Source of the DNA: a virus
Virus record (IMG/VR): IMGVR_UViG_3300042879_004946
Coordinates: 1-64,000 of that record
Length of the DNA: 64,000 bases
Strand: one strand, 5' to 3'
The translations under genes and the position numbers were made by a program. A model generated the notes under the pieces. It saw only the letters and a list, made by a program, of their open reading frames with translations, did not search any database and was not told the DNA's origin. Below, piece after piece: positions 48,274-57,631 of this stretch. Position 1 is the stretch's first letter. Each line of letters starts with the position of its first letter.

Positions 48274-48675
48274 ATGGGACACCTTATACAAAACTTTAAA
48301 ACAAAAAAAATAGAAGATATTATTGAGAACTGGGAACACACAGGTCTAATATCTAATGAAATGGTAAAAAATAAACAAAATGTTGCACTTTCTTATGAGT
48401 TAACCGCGTTGTATCTTTTATCAAAAAGTGATTTTGATAGTGACAAAAACGACCTATCAACATTAATTTTCCCTGTTATGTGTAGGATTTTTAGTAAATA
48501 CGAGGAAAATTTAACAACTGATACCATTTTTGAAGAGGTTGTTAAAATAATAAAAGAATTCCAAACAAAATTAGAATCTACCGACAAAACTGAATGGTTA
48601 AAACCTTTTGTGGATACTGATTATGAGGCAGAATTTATTGTCGATTTCTGTGCTAATTATAGTATAAAAAAATAA
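48274..48675 (+). CDS. Hypothetical helical protein
   Basis: This 133-residue, mostly helical, acidic protein starts MGHLIQNFKTKKIEDIIENW. It has no recognisable motif; a C-terminal segment (about 105-133) reads EWLKPFVDTDYEAEFIVDFC. It lies between two glycosyltransferases, 40 bases after the GT2 gene, and 6 bases before the next start. It may be an accessory protein of the island, or an unrelated small gene inserted there. Confidence 0.45.
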   Translation: MGHLIQNFKTKKIEDIIENWEHTGLISNEMVKNKQNVALSYELTALYLLSKSDFDSDKNDLSTLIFPVMCRIFSKYEENLTTDTIFEEVVKIIKEFQTKLESTDKTEWLKPFVDTDYEAEFIVDFCANYSIKK

Positions 48676-48680
48676 AATAT

Positions 48681-49454
48681 ATGAAATTAGGGGTATCTTA
48701 CAACTTATGGGATGGTGAAGAGTTATTAGAAGGTTCTATTAAACAAATAAGGCAACATGTGGATTACATAAGTGTTGTTTATCAAACAATATCAAATTTT
48801 GGTAACCCGTGTAACCCTGAATTGGTTCCACTTTTAGAAAGATTAAAATCAGAGGGTTTAGTAGATGAATTATTTGAATATTCACCTAAAATCAATAAAG
48901 GTGGACATTTCAATGAAATTCAAAAAAGAAATATTGGGTTATCCTTATCTCAAGGTGCCGGATGTACACATCATATGTCTATGGATTCTGACGAATATTA
49001 TATCACGTCAGAATTTGAGAATCTTAAAAAAATAGTAGAAGATGGTGATTACGATTCCTCTTATTGTCAAATGCAAACTTACTACAAATCTTGGGAATAC
49101 GCTTTAGACCCTCCAGAAACCTATTACGTCTCATTAATATTTAAAATCAAAAATGAATCTAATTATGTTATCGGAGCTCCGGTACCAGTTTTGGTTGACC
49201 CAACAAGAAGAATGTCACCCAGTGATAAACCATTGGTTTTAAAACGTGAACAAATACAAATGCATCATGGTTCTTATATTAGAAATGATATAAGAATTAA
49301 ACTAACCAATAGTTCAGCTTCTGTTAATTTTAATAAAGATATTAATAGAATTGTTAGTCATTATGCTAATTGGAGATACCCCCAAAAAGTATTATGGGGT
49401 GGATTACCAAGTACATTACATAAAGTTAAAAAAGTTGAGGGTTTATTTGTATGA
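48681..49454 (+). CDS. GT-A glycosyltransferase-like protein
   Basis: This 257-residue protein starts MKLGVSYNLWDGEELLEGSI. A GT-A-like core has DYISVVYQT (about 28-36), a THHMSMDSDEYY motif (about 96-107, with DSDE as the likely metal/nucleotide-binding DxD) and a C-terminal HHGSYIRND. It resembles small GT2/GT92-type transferases seen in phage and bacterial surface-glycan clusters. The sugar specificity is unknown. The stop overlaps the next ATG by 4 bases. Confidence 0.6.
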   Translation: MKLGVSYNLWDGEELLEGSIKQIRQHVDYISVVYQTISNFGNPCNPELVPLLERLKSEGLVDELFEYSPKINKGGHFNEIQKRNIGLSLSQGAGCTHHMSMDSDEYYITSEFENLKKIVEDGDYDSSYCQMQTYYKSWEYALDPPETYYVSLIFKIKNESNYVIGAPVPVLVDPTRRMSPSDKPLVLKREQIQMHHGSYIRNDIRIKLTNSSASVNFNKDINRIVSHYANWRYPQKVLWGGLPSTLHKVKKVEGLFV

Positions 49455-50089
49455 AATTAAATGATTTTTTTGATGGTATATACTGTATTAACCTTGATGA
49501 ACGAACAGATAGATGGGGGCAAGCCCAAAAAGAATTCAGGAAATTAGGCATTACCGATGTTAATAGATTTTCAGCAATAAAACACGAAAAAGGGGCTATC
49601 GGTTGTAGAGAAAGTCATTTAGGTGTTATTACTGAGGCTAAGAAACTAGGTCTTAAAAATGTCCTTATCTTTGAAGATGACTTATTGGTGATTGGTGAAG
49701 ACGTAAAGAAGTTAGAAGAGACATTAAACGACATCGAAGAACTTGATTGGGATTTATTTTATTTGGGTGCTACTGTGGACCCTAACGTTAGTAGGTTACA
49801 GTATGTGACCCCTAATGTCGTTAAAACAAATTTCGCTTATACTACCCACGCGTACGCTATTAATAGTACAGCTTTCGATACAATTTTAGAACAAGCCCCA
49901 TACCATGGGATAATAGACGTTTTCTATTGTCGACACATAATACCAAGAGGTAAGTCATATATAATAAACCCAATGATGTGTATTCAACAAGAGAGTTGGA
50001 GTGATATAGAAAAACACCACGCTGACTATTGGTGGATGGTCGACTTTTTTAATCAAATTAAATTAAAAAGCGGTATTAATGATAACTAG
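49451..50089 (+). CDS. GT25-family glycosyltransferase (LOS type)
   Basis: This 212-residue protein has the GT25 signature: GIYCINLDERTDRW near residue 9, IGCRESHLGVITEAKKLGLKNVLIFEDDL (given here in part, about 49-76), and DWDLFYLGA. FEDD is the putative metal-binding acidic motif. Family members add galactose or glucose to lipooligosaccharide or collagen; the acceptor here is unknown. It overlaps the fucosyltransferase-like gene by 11 bases. Confidence 0.8.
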   Translation: MKLNDFFDGIYCINLDERTDRWGQAQKEFRKLGITDVNRFSAIKHEKGAIGCRESHLGVITEAKKLGLKNVLIFEDDLLVIGEDVKKLEETLNDIEELDWDLFYLGATVDPNVSRLQYVTPNVVKTNFAYTTHAYAINSTAFDTILEQAPYHGIIDVFYCRHIIPRGKSYIINPMMCIQQESWSDIEKHHADYWWMVDFFNQIKLKSGINDN

Positions 50090-50894
50090 TTATTTACAGG
50101 GTGGATTAGGTAATCAAATGTTTCAAATAGCTGCTGCCTATGCTCACGCTAAAAAAAATTATGATACAGCAGTATTCGATTTAAATAATTCATATACACC
50201 ACACCAAGGTCAAAATATTTCCAAGTATAAAACTAATATATTTAATGGTTTTAATCATATGGATAATGTTTATGATTTATGTAATAACACATTTACACAA
50301 CCAAGTCATTCATATTGTGATATTCCGTATTTTAATAACCAACAATTACAAGGATACTTTCAATCTGAAAAATTTTTTATAAATAATAAAACTGAGTTGA
50401 TAAATTTGTTTATCGAAGGATTAAAATCACATAAATCTTGGTTCGAAGTTGAAAAGGATTTTAAAGACATTAGACTGTTATTACGTGGGGAAATACCCAT
50501 AGTATCGATACATATTAGACGAGGTGATTACCTTAAATTTTTAGGGATACATGACCCCTGTCCTATTGAATACTATCAAGAGTCTATCAAATTAATGAAG
50601 GATAAAATAGGTAATTTCCAACCTTATTTCATATCAGATGATATAGAGTGGTGCAAAACAGCTTTCAATGGTATTGGTATGTATTCTAATAAAAAAGACG
50701 AATTAGAAGACATGATTATAATGTTAAATTGTGATCATAATATAATCGCTAACAGTAGTTTTAGTTGGTGGGGGGCTTATTTAAATAATAATAATAATAA
50801 AATTGTCATTGGACCTGAAAAATGGTTTGGACATTACGGGCCAAAAGACCAAGATGATATAATACCAATTAATTGGATTAAAATATGGAAATAA
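50079..50894 (+). CDS. GT11-family alpha-1,2-fucosyltransferase-like
   Basis: This 271-residue protein opens MITSYLQGGLGNQMFQIAAAYAHA, the GGLGNQMFQ motif of GT11. It has VSIHIRRGDYL (about 145-155), the HxRRGDY donor-binding motif, and IIANSSFSWWGAYLN (about 226-240). These are the three diagnostic elements. GDP-fucose is the usual donor, consistent with a GDP-mannose-type epimerase in this island. A second, more divergent GT11-like gene lies at 58327-59250. It overlaps the GT10 gene by 10 bases. Confidence 0.85.
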   Translation: MITSYLQGGLGNQMFQIAAAYAHAKKNYDTAVFDLNNSYTPHQGQNISKYKTNIFNGFNHMDNVYDLCNNTFTQPSHSYCDIPYFNNQQLQGYFQSEKFFINNKTELINLFIEGLKSHKSWFEVEKDFKDIRLLLRGEIPIVSIHIRRGDYLKFLGIHDPCPIEYYQESIKLMKDKIGNFQPYFISDDIEWCKTAFNGIGMYSNKKDELEDMIIMLNCDHNIIANSSFSWWGAYLNNNNNKIVIGPEKWFGHYGPKDQDDIIPINWIKIWK

Positions 50895-51700
50895 AATGTG
50901 ATCTTCACGGAAGTCACTTAATACCAAGAGATGAAAATGATGAAATTTGGGATTGGTATTATAGTAAAAAAGTTAGTGTATCTTTCGATGTTCTTAATTT
51001 TACGCATGACGCTGACGTAAAAGTGTGGATTCAAATTGAATCACCTAGTGTTATTGATAACACAGCCGGTATAATCGGTCAAAAAAATAATTTTGACCTA
51101 ATATTAACATTTAGTGATGAGGTGTTAAATAATTGTAACCAGTCTAAAAAATTCATCTTTGGTGGTTGTATGTTAGACTTAAAAACACTATCATTAAATA
51201 AGAAAGATGAGATATCATATATTATGTCCAGTAAAAATTTCGCACCAGGTCATAGGTTTAGACACGAAATATGGGATAAATATAGTGATTTAAAAGATAT
51301 AAATGGATTAACCACTAGATTTGTAAAAACAGGTCCATTTTGGTTACCGAATAAAAACGAATTATTTGAGAATGCTAAATTTCATATAGTGGTAGAAAAT
51401 TTAATAACTAACAGTTATATTACCGAAAAAATTGTTGATTGTTTTTTAAGTAAGACTGTACCCATATATTGGGGGTGTTCAAATATAGGTGAATTTTTTA
51501 ACACAGATGGGATATTACAGTTTAATAATTTACATGAATTAGATGAACAACTAAATAAAGTTAATAGTGGTTTATATGAACAATTAACTGATGTTATAGA
51601 AGAAAATTATCAGACAGCTCAAAAATATAAAAACCTATATGTTAGAATTGATGATACTATTAAGGATTTCATTTTGACTAAATACGGAAATAATAATTAA
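50885..51700 (+). CDS. GT10-family alpha-1,3/4-fucosyltransferase-like
   Basis: This 271-residue protein carries the conserved C-terminal GT10 motif: AKFHIVVENLITNSYITEKI (about 161-180) followed by FLSKTVPIYWGCSNIGEFF (about 184-202). The N-terminal part is variable, as is typical. GT10 enzymes transfer fucose from GDP-fucose to GlcNAc. Its position next to a GT11 gene suggests a di-fucosylated glycan, possibly Lewis-type. Whether the target is virion, LPS or capsule is unknown. Confidence 0.85.
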   Translation: MEIKCDLHGSHLIPRDENDEIWDWYYSKKVSVSFDVLNFTHDADVKVWIQIESPSVIDNTAGIIGQKNNFDLILTFSDEVLNNCNQSKKFIFGGCMLDLKTLSLNKKDEISYIMSSKNFAPGHRFRHEIWDKYSDLKDINGLTTRFVKTGPFWLPNKNELFENAKFHIVVENLITNSYITEKIVDCFLSKTVPIYWGCSNIGEFFNTDGILQFNNLHELDEQLNKVNSGLYEQLTDVIEENYQTAQKYKNLYVRIDDTIKDFILTKYGNNN

Positions 51701-51713
51701 AAATAAATAAAAT

Positions 51714-53048
51714 ATGTTAGAAAACACAGAATCAAATAATACACAAGAAAGAGGATTAACTGAGATATTAAGTGAACTTAATGATTATATAAGAGATAAT
51801 AAACCAGATTATCTCTATAATCAAAAATTTGAACCCGGCAAAAGTCAGGTTCTATATTCAGGACCTTATTGGGATGAAGAGGAGATTATGGCCGCCATTA
51901 AAACTTTTGTTAAAGGTAAATGGGTGGTAGCTGGTGAAAATGTTTTCATGTTTGAAAGAAAATTCGCTAAAATCTTTGGGGCTAAATACGCACAAATGGT
52001 GAATTCAGGTAGTTCAGCTAATCTTGTGTTAATTGCTGGATTGAAAAAATATTTTGGATGGGAGGATGATGATGAAGTTATCGTCTCCCCAGTTGGGTTC
52101 CCAACAACAATATCGACTATCGTACAAAATGGGTTAAAACCTGTGTTTATCGATATTGAATATGAAACACTAAATTTTGATATAACTAAAATTGAAGAGA
52201 AAATAACTAATAGAACTAAAGCTATTTTTGTTTCACCAGTATTAGGTAATGTACCAGATATGGATTTTTTAAAAGAGTTATGTGAAAGACGTGGACTTCA
52301 ATTAGTTGGTGATAGTTGTGATAGTCTAGGTTCTAAATGGGATGGTAAACATCTTAGTGAATATTATGTCGCTTGGTCTTCATCATTCTATCCAGCGCAT
52401 CACATCTCAACAGGTGAAGGTGGGATTATTTGTACTAATATAGAAGAATTAAAAAAGAACTTTACAAGTTTTGCTTGGTGGGGTAGAGATTGTTATTGTG
52501 TTGGTTCAGCTAATTTACTTTCATGTGGTACATGTGGTAAAAGATTTGATAATTGGTTGGACTCTTATAATGGTATTATTGACCATAAATACGTTTTCAC
52601 CAACATGGGGTATAACCTTAAACCAATGGATTTACAAGGTTCAATTGGTTTGGTTCAGTTAAAAAGATTCGAAGAGATTGATACTAAACGAAAAATTTCT
52701 AAAAATAGAATGGAAAGTATCCTTTTAAAAAATGTAAAAGGTTTATCTGGTGTTAAAATGTTAGAGAAAGCTGATACGTGTTGGTTTGGTACACCTTTTA
52801 TTTGTGAGAAAAAAGAATTAAAAAATAAATTAGTTTCCTTTTTAGAAGTTAATAAAATACAAACTAGAAATTATTTCGCTGGTAATATATTAATGCATCC
52901 AGGATATAAACACCTAGATGATTTAACTAAATACCCTAATGCTAATGAAGTATTAGATAAGGTATTTTTCTTGGGTGCCGCACCACATTATGATGAACAA
53001 GTTTTTAATTACATAGAGGAAATTTTTGCTGAAAAATGGATAAATTAA
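51714..53048 (+). CDS. RfbH/E1-like PMP-dependent hexulose 3-dehydrase
   Basis: A 444-residue DegT/DnrJ/EryC1-fold enzyme. The usual catalytic Lys is replaced by His in SSFYPAHHISTGEGG (H229), as in RfbH/E1 (CDP-4-keto-6-deoxy-D-glucose 3-dehydrase). Four cysteines in DCYCVGSANLLSCGTC (C260, C262, C271, C274), followed by GKRFDNW, correspond to the [2Fe-2S] ligands of E1. The reaction in that family removes the C3 hydroxyl en route to 3,6-dideoxyhexoses. Its partner reductase (E3) is not seen here. The start lies 13 bases after the GT10 stop. Confidence 0.85.
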   Translation: MLENTESNNTQERGLTEILSELNDYIRDNKPDYLYNQKFEPGKSQVLYSGPYWDEEEIMAAIKTFVKGKWVVAGENVFMFERKFAKIFGAKYAQMVNSGSSANLVLIAGLKKYFGWEDDDEVIVSPVGFPTTISTIVQNGLKPVFIDIEYETLNFDITKIEEKITNRTKAIFVSPVLGNVPDMDFLKELCERRGLQLVGDSCDSLGSKWDGKHLSEYYVAWSSSFYPAHHISTGEGGIICTNIEELKKNFTSFAWWGRDCYCVGSANLLSCGTCGKRFDNWLDSYNGIIDHKYVFTNMGYNLKPMDLQGSIGLVQLKRFEEIDTKRKISKNRMESILLKNVKGLSGVKMLEKADTCWFGTPFICEKKELKNKLVSFLEVNKIQTRNYFAGNILMHPGYKHLDDLTKYPNANEVLDKVFFLGAAPHYDEQVFNYIEEIFAEKWIN

Positions 53049-53737
53049 AAGTACTTGTATTGGGTGATGGATTACTTGGAAGTGAAATAGTAAAACAAAC
53101 TGGATGGGATTATATCTCAAGAAAAAACAATAATTTTGATATCAATAATTTAAGAATTTCTATACCTAAAGACGAATATCAAAATCCAATTCACAATGTT
53201 ATTATTAATTGCGTTGCAAATACAGATACTTACTCAAATGATAAAGATTCACATTGGAATGTAAATTATAAAATGGTTGATGAATTGATTATTTTCTGTA
53301 ATGATTATAATATAAAATTAGTTCACATATCAACAGATTATTTATATGCTGGGTCAATTAATGAAGCTAGTGAAAATGACGTACCAGTTCATTGTAATAC
53401 TTGGTACGGTTATACTAAATTATTAGCTGATGGTTTGGTACAACTAAAAACAAAGAATTATTTAATTTGTAGGTGTACACATAAACCTAATCCTTTTCCA
53501 TACGATAATGGTTGGATTGACCAAATAGGAAACTTTGATTATGTGGATAATATAACATCATTGATAATACTAATGATAAATAAAGATTTATCCGGTGTTT
53601 ATAATGTTGGAAATGGAGTTAAGACAATGTATGAACTAGCATCTGAAACAAATGACAATGTTAGAGTTTCTTTTGCACCACCACATGTACCTAAAAATTT
53701 ATCAATGAATACTAAAAAACTATGGAGTCAAATTTAA
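53036..53737 (+). CDS. RmlD-like NAD(P)-dependent sugar reductase/epimerase
   Basis: This 233-residue extended-SDR protein has the dinucleotide motif VLGDGLLGSEIV (about 7-18), STDYLYAGS (about 99-107) and the catalytic pair Y-x-x-x-K in WYGYTKLLADG (about 122-132). It is similar in layout to RmlD dTDP-4-dehydrorhamnose reductase but shorter. With the RfbH-like enzyme just upstream (13-base overlap), it probably reduces the 4-keto sugar intermediate. The exact product cannot be determined from sequence alone. Confidence 0.7.
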   Translation: MDKLKVLVLGDGLLGSEIVKQTGWDYISRKNNNFDINNLRISIPKDEYQNPIHNVIINCVANTDTYSNDKDSHWNVNYKMVDELIIFCNDYNIKLVHISTDYLYAGSINEASENDVPVHCNTWYGYTKLLADGLVQLKTKNYLICRCTHKPNPFPYDNGWIDQIGNFDYVDNITSLIILMINKDLSGVYNVGNGVKTMYELASETNDNVRVSFAPPHVPKNLSMNTKKLWSQI

Positions 53738-54423
53738 ACCAACCATTTTTTTCTATAGCCATCCCAACTTATGGGTATAATGGGAAAGGTGTTGAATTTT
53801 TAGAACATAATTTAAATATTTTGTTTAAACAAAAATTTACTGATTTTGAAATTGTAATATCAGACCATAGTGTTGACGATACCATTTTTGAAGTAACTAA
53901 AAAGCATCCAACTATAAAATACGTTAAATGTGAACATGGTCGTGGTATTATTTCACCCAATTTAAATAATGCAATGAAACACTGCCAAGGTAAGTGGATT
54001 AAAGTTTTGTTTCAAGATGATTTTTTATATGATGAAAATTCTCTTCAAAAACAATATGAAATACTTAATGAAAACCCAGATATAAAATGGTTGGTAACAT
54101 CGTTTCAACACAGTAATGATGGTAGTACTTTTTATAGATTATATAACCCAACTTATAGTGATAATATATGGACTGGAAATAATACACTTGGTAATCCGAG
54201 TAACCTAACATTAAAAAATGAAGATTTACTTTTTTTTGATGAAGAGTTAAATTGGTTAGTAGATTGTGAATACTATTACAGAATGTATTTAAAACACGGA
54301 AAACCAACAATAATTAATGAGGTGACAGTTGTTAATAGAACTCATGGTGGTGGCTTAACCGATACGACCCCAAGTAGTATTAAAAATCACGAATTAAAAA
54401 AAATAATTGAAAAATATGTTTAA
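53722..54423 (+). CDS. GT2-family glycosyltransferase
   Basis: This 233-residue GT-A enzyme has FSIAIPTYGYNGKGVEFLEHN (about 10-30, shown in part), IVISDHSVDDT and KWIKVLFQDDFLYDENSL (about 92-109, with QDD as the metal-binding motif). A C-terminal WLVDCEYYYRMYLKHG (about 178-193) is the acceptor-side signature. It overlaps the RmlD-like gene by 16 bases and the next gene by 8. Sugar specificity is unknown. Confidence 0.75.
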   Translation: MESNLNQPFFSIAIPTYGYNGKGVEFLEHNLNILFKQKFTDFEIVISDHSVDDTIFEVTKKHPTIKYVKCEHGRGIISPNLNNAMKHCQGKWIKVLFQDDFLYDENSLQKQYEILNENPDIKWLVTSFQHSNDGSTFYRLYNPTYSDNIWTGNNTLGNPSNLTLKNEDLLFFDEELNWLVDCEYYYRMYLKHGKPTIINEVTVVNRTHGGGLTDTTPSSIKNHELKKIIEKYV

Positions 54424-55075
54424 ATTACATAACGTAACACTTATTGCACTTACTTCAGTAAAAATAGATAAAACAATTAAAGCTTTATCACACAGTTGTA
54501 AGGATATAGAATTTGGTGCTGTTAAATTAGTGTCAGATATTAAACCAGATAATATAACCTATCCAATTTATCATGAATATTGTCCTAAGATGAGTAATAT
54601 TGATGAATGGAATTACGCCGCTATTTATGAACTACCAAAACATGTCGAAACAGAATTTTGTATCTTGATACATGATGATGGTTTTATCGTTAATGCTGAT
54701 TCATGGAGAACTGAATTTTTAGAATACGATTATATTGGGGCTCCTTGGCCTTTACCTAATGACGATTTTTCTTATAGAGATATAAACGGTGAACTTATTA
54801 GGGTTGGAAATAGTGTATCACTTAGAAGTAAGAAATTACTTGATTTAGCAATTGATTTACCATTAGAATGGAAACCATTTCACGGATATTATAATGAAGA
54901 TGGGTTTATTTGTGTTAATAATAGACATATTTATAAACAACACGGGTGTAAGTTTGCAGATATAGATGTTGCTAAATATTTTTCACACGAAACAATGATA
55001 CCAGAAATTGAAGATATCAAACCTTTTGCTTTTCATAGATATGCTGGGACTAATAATAAGTACATAAAATTTTAA
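54416..55075 (+). CDS. DUF5672-type glycosyltransferase-like protein
   Basis: This 219-residue protein starts at ATG 54416 (MFKLHNVTLIALTSV); the frame extends to a TTG at 54407. The motif CILIHDDGFIVNADSWRTEFLEYDYIGAPW (given here in part: IHDDGFIVNADSW, then EYDYIGAPWPL) and NSVSLRSKKLLDLA match DUF5672, a GT-A-like family often beside glycosyltransferases. The HDDG acidic pair may be the catalytic metal site. It is probably a glycosyltransferase of the island. Confidence 0.7.
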   Translation: MFKLHNVTLIALTSVKIDKTIKALSHSCKDIEFGAVKLVSDIKPDNITYPIYHEYCPKMSNIDEWNYAAIYELPKHVETEFCILIHDDGFIVNADSWRTEFLEYDYIGAPWPLPNDDFSYRDINGELIRVGNSVSLRSKKLLDLAIDLPLEWKPFHGYYNEDGFICVNNRHIYKQHGCKFADIDVAKYFSHETMIPEIEDIKPFAFHRYAGTNNKYIKF

Positions 55076-55094
55076 ATTACCTTTAAATATAGAT

Positions 55095-55754
55095 ATGAAA
55101 AAAAAGATGATAATAAGTAGGTATAATGAAGATATTTCTTGGGTTAAAGAATATGAGAAAGATTTTGATTATATCATATATAATAAAGGTAAAAAGTTAG
55201 AAACAGGATATAAATCATTGGACGTAGATAATATAGGTAATAATCAAAGAGATATTTTCCATTTTATATATGAGAACTATAGTGACCTACCAGATATAAT
55301 GATATTTGTACAAGGTCACCCATTTGACCACTGTAAAAAAGATTCGTTTGATAAATTGGTCTATAATGAAACGTTGACATCTTTAGAGGATTTAAGACAC
55401 CTTCAAAATATGATGGATGAAAATGGTGGATACCAAGAAGGTAATGATTCTTGGTATGTAAATGCTCATAACAATACATGGAATCAAACTTGTAAGTGGA
55501 ATACTCTTGATGAGTTTATGGATAAAACATTTACTAATTATAAAAAATTGGATAAGATTAGATTTACGCCAGGCTCACAGTATATAATAACCAAAGACAT
55601 AGCTAAACACTACTCTAAAAACTTTTGGTTATACATGATGGATATTTTACATAAAAATAATATGACAGAAGGTCACATTATAGAACGATCTCTATTGGAG
55701 ATATTAAAATGTTATTTAGAACCGATAAATGAATTAAAAGATGATAACACTTAG
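55095..55754 (+). CDS. DUF3431 family protein
   Basis: This 219-residue protein starts MKKKMIISRYNEDISWVKEY, the SRYNEDxSW start of DUF3431. It continues with YIIYNKGKK, NNQRDIFHFIYENYSDLPDI and IMIFVQGHPFDHC (about 68-80). This family is found in fungi and bacteria, often in polysaccharide clusters. A glycosyltransferase-like role is suspected but not proven. It overlaps the next gene by 14 bases, and the island continues without terminators. Confidence 0.7.
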   Translation: MKKKMIISRYNEDISWVKEYEKDFDYIIYNKGKKLETGYKSLDVDNIGNNQRDIFHFIYENYSDLPDIMIFVQGHPFDHCKKDSFDKLVYNETLTSLEDLRHLQNMMDENGGYQEGNDSWYVNAHNNTWNQTCKWNTLDEFMDKTFTNYKKLDKIRFTPGSQYIITKDIAKHYSKNFWLYMMDILHKNNMTEGHIIERSLLEILKCYLEPINELKDDNT

Positions 55755-56502
55755 TTCTATTATTTACGAAGGAAATTTTGATACATTTTTATCAGATGAT
55801 TGTTGGTTTATGAAATTCAAATCACCATTAATTACTAATAAAATTATTGTGGTTAATAACCTAACGTCTAAAGAGCTTTTTTTAGCTAAGGTAAACGATT
55901 TACTAACCAGACATGATTTCGAAGTAATTTATGTTAATGAAATTAAAGATATTGTAATTAACAAATACAAACTTGGGATTAACGAATCAACACATGGGTA
56001 TTATTATACAATACCTTATTTTTGTTTATTTGAAAAAGTAAAAACAAAATATGTTTTTAATGTTGCTAGTGACTGTATGTCTGATATTAAAATTAGTGAA
56101 ACATTTCTAAATTTATCTGTTAATGAACTAGAAACAAATAACCGTTGTTCAACAACTATGGTGGCTTGGGTAAAAAATAACCGTATCATGTCAAATAATC
56201 TTACTGTTGGGCAATCCGAAAATATAGAAACATTTAAACAACTATGTCTTAACTATATTGAGTCTGAAAACTTCAACTATACCTTTGGCTTTACTGACCA
56301 ATTTTTTATTGGGGATGTTGAAAGATTAAGGAATACGGATTTTAACATCCCAACACATATCTCTGAACAGATATATCATGGACCTGATTATGGGGGTAAT
56401 TGTTTTGAAAAAAGAATGGTAGGGCAACAAATACAAAATAATATTTTTAATTGTATATATAAAGGTAGTGATTATTATATACATTCAGGAAATCTACATT
56501 AA
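55741..56502 (+). CDS. Putative GT-A-like protein of the sugar island
   Basis: This 253-residue protein shows ITNKIIVVNNLTSKELFLAK (about 31-50), TKYVFNVASDCMSDI (about 100-114, SDC in the position of a degenerate DxD) and NYTFGFTDQFFIGDVERLR (about 179-197). These features resemble small glycosyltransferases that have lost or changed the canonical motif. No family is certain. Its start overlaps the DUF3431 gene by 14 bases, so it is probably expressed with it. Confidence 0.5.
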   Translation: MITLSSIIYEGNFDTFLSDDCWFMKFKSPLITNKIIVVNNLTSKELFLAKVNDLLTRHDFEVIYVNEIKDIVINKYKLGINESTHGYYYTIPYFCLFEKVKTKYVFNVASDCMSDIKISETFLNLSVNELETNNRCSTTMVAWVKNNRIMSNNLTVGQSENIETFKQLCLNYIESENFNYTFGFTDQFFIGDVERLRNTDFNIPTHISEQIYHGPDYGGNCFEKRMVGQQIQNNIFNCIYKGSDYYIHSGNLH

Positions 56503-56519
56503 ATTTAAATAATTAAACT

Positions 56520-57620
56520 ATGGGATTAGAAGAGTCAAAAAGAATTAACGAAGAAGGTATAGTTGAAGGTAAAACCTACACCAGTAATGTTAGTAAACTA
56601 CTAAAACACTTACCTAAAATAAAGAGATTACAAGATGGTATGAGACCATCACCAGTGATGTTTCATATGTCACCAGCTAATCCATGTAATATGACATGTA
56701 GTTTTTGTTGTTTTGCTAATAGAACACTTAAAGAAATGTTAACATATGAACAGATGACAAAAGCTATCGATTCATTCGTTGAATTAGGGGCTACAGGTAT
56801 GGAGTTAACTGGTGGTGGAGAACCAACATTACATCCCGATTTTGGTAAAGTAGTTAATTACGCTTATGAAAAGGGTTTAAAAATTGGTGTTGTAACAAAT
56901 GGGACTATGATAACTAAGTGGCATAAAGTTGGTGGTGTATGGGATAAACTTGAATGGATACGATTGGGTATGTATGGGTTCTATGAAGGGTATACTTACG
57001 ATATTGAAGCTTTAAGAACCTACCCTAATTTAACAATTGGTGCCGCCTATATTTGGGATGAAAATTTTGAACATTCTGATAACCCAAATGTTACTGGTAA
57101 ATGGGAAACAAAAGAAGGTGATAAAAAAGGTAAAAAATTAGCTAAAAATAGACAAACACCAGAACATTTCGAAAGAATGTTAGAGTGGGTTGAGAAGGAA
57201 AAAATACCAACAAGAATCGCTTTCAATTCAATCAAAGTATCTGATATAATTAAAGAGGATATAAGTTTAATCAAAGATAGAATCAAAGATAGAAACTTAA
57301 AGTATGCTTTCTTATCTGATTTCAATTGGAAAGGTGAGAGAAGAGATAGTAAATGTTATATGCACAACTTCAAACCGTTTGTTTTTACCGATGGTAATGT
57401 TTATGTATGTCCATGTGCTGAAATGTCGGTAGAAAATGCATATAGAGTTAATTCGGAGTTTAAAATTTGTGATATTGATGGTATATTAGACTTTTATAAC
57501 AGTGTACAAGCTAATAATGGTGTTGAAAGGACACATGCTTGTACCTATTGTAAATATGCAGCACAAAATGAATTAATTGGTGATGCTATGACAGAAACAC
57601 AACATAATGATTTCGCTTAA
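56520..57620 (+). CDS. Radical SAM protein of the sugar island (SPASM-like)
   Basis: This 366-residue protein has the radical SAM signature C56-x3-C60-x2-C63 in CNMTCSFC, GGGEPTLHPDF (about 99-109, GGEP SAM-binding motif) and a C-terminal Cys-rich region with CYMHNFK (about 279), VYVCPCAEMS (about 294-303) and CTYCKYAAQ (about 344-352). That looks like a SPASM-type second cluster site. Enzymes of this type modify peptides or sugars; in glycan clusters they often act on nucleotide-linked sugars or aminosugars. The substrate is unknown. It is followed by a SAM methyltransferase gene. Confidence 0.8.
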   Translation: MGLEESKRINEEGIVEGKTYTSNVSKLLKHLPKIKRLQDGMRPSPVMFHMSPANPCNMTCSFCCFANRTLKEMLTYEQMTKAIDSFVELGATGMELTGGGEPTLHPDFGKVVNYAYEKGLKIGVVTNGTMITKWHKVGGVWDKLEWIRLGMYGFYEGYTYDIEALRTYPNLTIGAAYIWDENFEHSDNPNVTGKWETKEGDKKGKKLAKNRQTPEHFERMLEWVEKEKIPTRIAFNSIKVSDIIKEDISLIKDRIKDRNLKYAFLSDFNWKGERRDSKCYMHNFKPFVFTDGNVYVCPCAEMSVENAYRVNSEFKICDIDGILDFYNSVQANNGVERTHACTYCKYAAQNELIGDAMTETQHNDFA

Positions 57621-57631
57621 AAACACAAGAA

